Source of the DNA: Actinomycetota bacterium
GTDB taxonomy: Bacteria; Actinomycetota; Actinomycetes; Nanopelagicales; Nanopelagicaceae
Direction: 5' to 3'
Length of the DNA stretch: 17,831 nt
Assembly: GCA_009699825.1 (NCBI GenBank)
Contig: WLNM01000010.1
Span: 1-17,831 of the forward strand
Shown here: positions 15,125 to 17,831 of the stretch, in pieces
Numbering within the stretch: position 1 is the stretch's first letter
Layout of the letters: the number at the start of each line of letters is the position of its first letter
Made by a program: the position numbers and the translations under genes
Notes under the pieces: generated by a model
Database searches by the model: none
The model's input: only the letters and a program-made list of their open reading frames with translations
What the model was told of the DNA's origin: nothing

Positions 15125-15805
15125 CTAAGAGTTAACTGTGCAATCTGTAAGTTCTACGCACTTATCAAATCCGTATGTGTCGTTCTGAGTTTCGATCACA
15201 ATCTTCTTCACATCTTCACTCGATAGAACGTCAGATAGGAATGTGATCGTAAAAGATGTTGGAGAGTCAGCCATTACATCTGCTATATCAACTGGCAAAT
15301 TGTAATCTTCAAGACTTGCTGAAACGAGTGCGTAACCATCTTCAAGTGATGAATTGCTCAAGCGACATCCACTCTCGTCTTCAGGACATCCATTTGCCCA
15401 CCAGACGTTAGCAAGACTCATTGAGGCCTCTTCAGTATGTGAAAGTTCCAACGGTTGAGAACCACCATTGTTGTCATAAACCTTGACTACAAAGTCTCTA
15501 TCAGAACACTCTGCTGGAATATCTGAAATTGTGATTCCAGTGAAACCGAAAGTACCAAGCTCATCGCTGTTAGCAAATGATGAAATAGGAGTAACGGTAA
15601 TTTTCTCATCGCCACCACAGAAGATTGACTTTTGAACGCCTTGTCCGAATTCAATATCTTGGTTTGCATTGATAGAAATCGTTGACGCAAATGTTGAACC
15701 GATGCCGATAACGGCAATCAATAAACCAAAGCCTAAGAAAATGCGAGTCGACTTCTTGCCCACTGATGGGCGAGAAGGACCAGTACCTAGATCAAGTATT
15801 GACAT
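15125..15805 (-). CDS. Exported pilin-like paralogue A (six cysteines)
   Basis: The 226-residue protein has a 21-residue basic N-region, a hydrophobic helix (22-38) ending STFAS, and a mature part starting with a short strand and the motif IEFGQGVQ (51-58). Signal peptidase cleavage probably falls after TFA or TFAS. The core has cysteine 63, FGFTGITISDI (86-96) and cysteine 100, then VVKVYDNNGG. Near the end come FTITFLSDVL and the strand KKIVIETQ (200-207), followed by an extension of about 19 residues with two more cysteines. It is the longest-tailed paralogue. The ribosome binding site AAGGAAC overlaps the stop of paralogue B. No known named family is recognised; a TasA-like fibre subunit is the working idea. 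Confidence 0.82.
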   Translation of the reverse strand: MSILDLGTGPSRPSVGKKSTRIFLGFGLLIAVIGIGSTFASTISINANQDIEFGQGVQKSIFCGGDEKITVTPISSFANSDELGTFGFTGITISDIPAECSDRDFVVKVYDNNGGSQPLELSHTEEASMSLANVWWANGCPEDESGCRLSNSSLEDGYALVSASLEDYNLPVDIADVMADSPTSFTITFLSDVLSSEDVKKIVIETQNDTYGFDKCVELTDCTVNS

Positions 15806-15818
15806 TTTTATAGGTTCC

Positions 15819-16352
15819 TTACTTCGCGCTTATGGTTTCAATAGTGACACTTTTTGCGGTGTCTTCATCCGCAATTTCTAGTACAGAATCAAAGGTGAAA
15901 TTCAAAGTATTGAATCCAGGTGCACCAGGCGTTGGTGTGCCCTCGATGAATGTACCGATTTCATCTCCAAAACACACAATATCGTTTACAGTACAAAAGC
16001 TTTGTTGTTCTCCACCCGCACTGTAAACCTTTAAGCGAAGAGTTTTTTCAAGGCAGTTATCTGCGATATCGGAGACTGAAATACCGTGAAGAAAGAATTT
16101 TGAAGGATTGGGATCATCGAATACTAAAGCTGAATCCATGGAGATCGTTACGTCTGTATCGCATTGAGTTGTTTGTTGAACACCTTGTGCTAATTCGATT
16201 CCATCGTTGTTGTTAATAGTCAAGGTTCCAGATGCGAGTGCTGTACTTGCACCGAATACGACTGCTACGAAGGCAACAAGAATTGCACCGCGACCTGAAC
16301 GCTTGCGCGATGGCGCTGCAGTACCTGATTCGTCGAACTTTAAGATCTCCAT
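15819..16352 (-). CDS. Exported pilin-like paralogue B
   Basis: The 177-residue protein has the same plan: a basic N-region (RKRSGRG), a hydrophobic helix (about 23-40) ending STALAS, and a motif IELAQGVQ (52-59). Cysteine 64 is followed by FFLHGISVSDI (86-96), cysteine 100 and LRLKVY. It ends with KSVTIETISAK, a strand close to the very C-terminus. Two further cysteines (120, 127) may form a second disulfide. It has a strong ribosome binding site (AGGAGAAAAG) and follows a 106-base gap after paralogue C. It lacks an LPXTG sorting signal, so surface retention would have to come from assembly. Confidence 0.82.
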   Translation of the reverse strand: MEILKFDESGTAAPSRKRSGRGAILVAFVAVVFGASTALASGTLTINNNDGIELAQGVQQTTQCDTDVTISMDSALVFDDPNPSKFFLHGISVSDIADNCLEKTLRLKVYSAGGEQQSFCTVNDIVCFGDEIGTFIEGTPTPGAPGFNTLNFTFDSVLEIADEDTAKSVTIETISAK

Positions 16353-16411
16353 TGTGCTTTTCTCCTTGTTGTCTTAAGTGGTTAGTCAAACATCTCGTAT
16401 AACTCGTGTCA

Positions 16412-16446
16412 CCCCCAGCCCTCACCGATTTGGCGAAATGTGGGGG
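16412..16446 (-). other. Possible RNA hairpin in the 106-base gap between paralogues C and B
   Basis: On the minus strand CCCCCA (16441-16446) can pair with TGGGGG (16412-16417), and CGCC with GGTG (one G-U pair) may form a smaller inner stem. No T-run follows, so it is not a normal intrinsic terminator. It could stabilise or partly stop the transcript between the upstream and downstream paralogues. Paired bases were checked by eye only. Confidence 0.35.
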
Positions 16447-16458
16447 ATACCCGAACCT

Positions 16459-16992
16459 CTACAAAGACGCGGTCTGAATGTTCAATCTCCCTACAGAATT
16501 GGCCAGAATTGCTGGATTCACGAAGGTGATTGTGAAATCAGCGGTCATTGGGTTCTGATCAATCAAATACAGCGATGCCGGAATTGAAGAGGTTAAGTTG
16601 CCAGCGTTATCAATCTGTAACTTGATCTCTGTTGGTCCAGCGCAGCCGATATCTGAGCACATTCCACTTAGGCCATCTGTTCGATAGATCGGAAGTGGAT
16701 TGTTCTCTTCATCAAATGCTGCAATGGTGAATTCGGTTCCGGCGCATGCCCGGGTATCCAAGCTGGAGATAACTACTCCAGTCAGAGCAGACAAGCCTTC
16801 GGGTGCACCAAATTCGCCAGTTGCACCAGTTGAAATATTTACACGTACCCAGTCATCGCATGCTTCGATTTGATACACGCCCTGACCGAATTCGACAGCC
16901 GATGATGCATTGCCCATCGAAAAGTTTCCAGCAAAAATCGAACCGATTCCAGTAAGAATTGTGATGAGTAAGCCCGCTATTAATTTTGACAT
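16459..16992 (-). CDS. Exported pilin-like paralogue C
   Basis: The 177-residue protein has a short N-region and a hydrophobic segment (3-20) ending SIFAG. The motif VEFGQGVY (33-40), cysteine 45 in EACDDWV and LTGVVISSL (70-78) follow, then cysteine 83, TEFTIAAFD, FTITFVNPAIL and the final strand GRLNIQTASL. Cysteines 112 and 117 are additional. I chose the ATG at 16992, four bases after the stop of paralogue D. The longer frame to 17049 would add 19 residues that only overlap that gene and would spoil the signal peptide. Unlike its sisters it lacks the long basic N-region. The ribosome binding site is weak, so coupling to D is likely. Confidence 0.8.
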   Translation of the reverse strand: MSKLIAGLLITILTGIGSIFAGNFSMGNASSAVEFGQGVYQIEACDDWVRVNISTGATGEFGAPEGLSALTGVVISSLDTRACAGTEFTIAAFDEENNPLPIYRTDGLSGMCSDIGCAGPTEIKLQIDNAGNLTSSIPASLYLIDQNPMTADFTITFVNPAILANSVGRLNIQTASL

Positions 16993-16996
16993 GTGA

Positions 16997-17677
16997 TTAA
17001 CCTGGGTTCGCAACTGTTTCAACAGTGGCACGGCGTACTTGCTGGCCATCGATATTTACAAATGTTGCAGTTGGATCAAGGTAGAACATCACATCTGCAG
17101 AAGTATCCGAGAGCGCACTTCCGTCATAGACAGATGTGCCAGAAACATTCATGCCAACTGATGCAGCCATTACACCTGCAATTGGCTGACCTTCACCAGT
17201 GAGGTATGTGAGGCCTAATTCTGTTGGATCACCGATATTTGAAACCGGTACGTCGCGCGGAATAGTTACTTGAAGAACTTTTGCATCAAGTAGTGATCCC
17301 AAAACAATTTCAGCACTTGATCCGTCAATTAAACGCAGGCGCAGCTTCTTGCCTGCACACGTTGTTAAGTTCAGATTTGAAATCGTTGCTGTGCGAAGGC
17401 GGAAGAATCCAGCAGATGGATCATCGGTGGCTGGATTTGCGTGCCACTCTTCGCCAAGGGCTACGTAAACAGTGTCATCACAGGCGATTGCTTGCTGCGA
17501 ACCCTGGCCAAATTCGAGGGCACCGGTTCCTACGGTCACACTTGCCGCAAAGGTTGAGAGCAAGAACGGCACAAAAGCAACAACGGCTGTACCAAGTACA
17601 ACCTTGTTGCGATATTTGCCTGCACCACCAAAGCGCGACTTAACACTGCCGCTCAATGGTGAATCTAAACCGTTCAT
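16997..17677 (-). CDS. Exported pilin-like paralogue D
   Basis: The 226-residue protein has a 25-residue basic N-region (GKYRNK), a hydrophobic helix (about 26-44) ending STFAAS, and the motif LEFGQGSQ (54-61). Cysteine 66 lies in ACDDTVYV. The core FFRLRTATISNLNL (91-104) and cysteine 107 precede LRLRLID. The middle insert (about 120-190) is longer than in B and C and has no extra cysteines. The end VRRATVETVANPG carries the same terminal strand. It has a strong ribosome binding site (AGGAGTTAA) and starts 23 bases after the stop of a gene cut by the window edge. It is probably a subunit of the same surface structure. Confidence 0.82.
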   Translation of the reverse strand: MNGLDSPLSGSVKSRFGGAGKYRNKVVLGTAVVAFVPFLLSTFAASVTVGTGALEFGQGSQQAIACDDTVYVALGEEWHANPATDDPSAGFFRLRTATISNLNLTTCAGKKLRLRLIDGSSAEIVLGSLLDAKVLQVTIPRDVPVSNIGDPTELGLTYLTGEGQPIAGVMAASVGMNVSGTSVYDGSALSDTSADVMFYLDPTATFVNIDGQQVRRATVETVANPG

Positions 17678-17700
17678 TTAACTCCTAGTGACGTATTCAA

Positions 17701-17829
17701 TTATTTGACGAGCCTAACATCGGCTTTTTTCATGTCTATATCAATTCCGAAGGGAACAACGTTGATTATGCGGTTATTACTTGGATTTCCTTGGTTACAT
17801 AACTTTGTATCAAGAGTTGGCTCGGAAAC
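17701..17829 (-). CDS. 3' end of an unknown gene cut by the window edge
   Basis: An open frame of 42 codons runs from the right window edge to a TAA at 17701-17703 and ends IDIDMKKADVRLVK. The other two minus-strand frames here are interrupted. Paralogue D starts 23 bases later with a good ribosome binding site and no terminator between, so this is probably the previous gene of the operon. Only the C-terminus is visible; one cysteine lies in the segment LDTKLCNQGNPSNN. I cannot assign a family. It might be another exported subunit. Confidence 0.5.
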   Translation of the reverse strand, partial: VSEPTLDTKLCNQGNPSNNRIINVVPFGIDIDMKKADVRLVK

Positions 17830-17831
17830 TG

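Noticed and set aside
16412..16446. Intrinsic terminator between paralogues C and B
   Set aside because: The stem is short and no T-run follows it on the minus strand.
16993..17049. Longer start for paralogue C
   Set aside because: The extra 19 residues overlap the end of paralogue D and would put a non-basic stretch ahead of a complete signal peptide starting at MSKLIAG.
15125..17677. Type IV pilins in the four paralogues
   Set aside because: The hydrophobic segment is followed by an AxA-like signal peptidase I site. There is no GFTLIE-type prepilin site before it, and no prepilin peptidase or pilus ATPase gene is present.

Overview
The window looks like a piece of a compact actinobacterial chromosome of moderate GC content (mid-40s percent by eye, not computed). 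Three things suggest this. Genes are packed with overlapping or near-touching ends. Several genes lack a ribosome binding site and instead have a TANNNT-type -10 box 6-7 bases before the start codon, which is the usual layout of actinobacterial leaderless genes. The protein families present (maltokinase/glucosamine kinase-like, MGT-type glycosyltransferase, Pot-type transporter) fit. A streamlined planktonic actinobacterium of the Nanopelagicales/acI kind is my best guess. It is an inference without any database search.

Region 1 (9-3240, minus strand) is a three-gene operon: an MGT-like glycosyltransferase, a maltokinase/glucosamine kinase-like phosphotransferase and a SIS-domain phosphosugar isomerase. 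It probably handles an amino sugar or a sugar-decorated compound. Region 2 (3383-8652, plus strand), read divergently, is a polyamine operon: lipoprotein binding protein PotD, permeases PotB and PotC, ATPase PotA, and an aldehyde dehydrogenase with the gamma-aminobutyraldehyde dehydrogenase signature. The likely role is putrescine uptake and catabolism as a carbon and nitrogen source. The divergent spacer carries a 12-base palindrome and a candidate promoter.

Region 3 (8691-11086, plus strand) holds a class I methyltransferase, a small membrane-anchored protein, and a two-gene membrane module. The second gene of that module has a MotB-like N-terminus, with an aspartate in its only membrane helix. 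Three of these four genes have leaderless promoters.

Region 4 (11100-17831, minus strand) is the most unusual part and the best candidate for an undescribed system. It encodes, in transcription order: the tail of an unknown protein cut by the window edge, two paralogous exported proteins, a 106-base gap with a possible RNA hairpin, two more paralogues, a Ser-His type (SipW/ER-like) signal peptidase I, a 507-residue polytopic membrane protein with a signal peptide and an exported N-terminal domain, a collagen-like secreted protein, and a cytoplasmic protein with a histone H1-like basic tail. A small signal-peptidase-like protein lacking the catalytic residues follows, probably from its own leaderless promoter. 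The four exported paralogues share a hydrophobic N-terminal segment, an EFGQG-type motif straight after it, a conserved cysteine pair and a C-terminal IET-type strand. The core of the same domain recurs behind the Gly-X-Y repeat of the collagen-like protein. I infer a dedicated secretion and surface-fibre assembly locus, loosely comparable to SipW-TasA of Bacillus but with different subunits.
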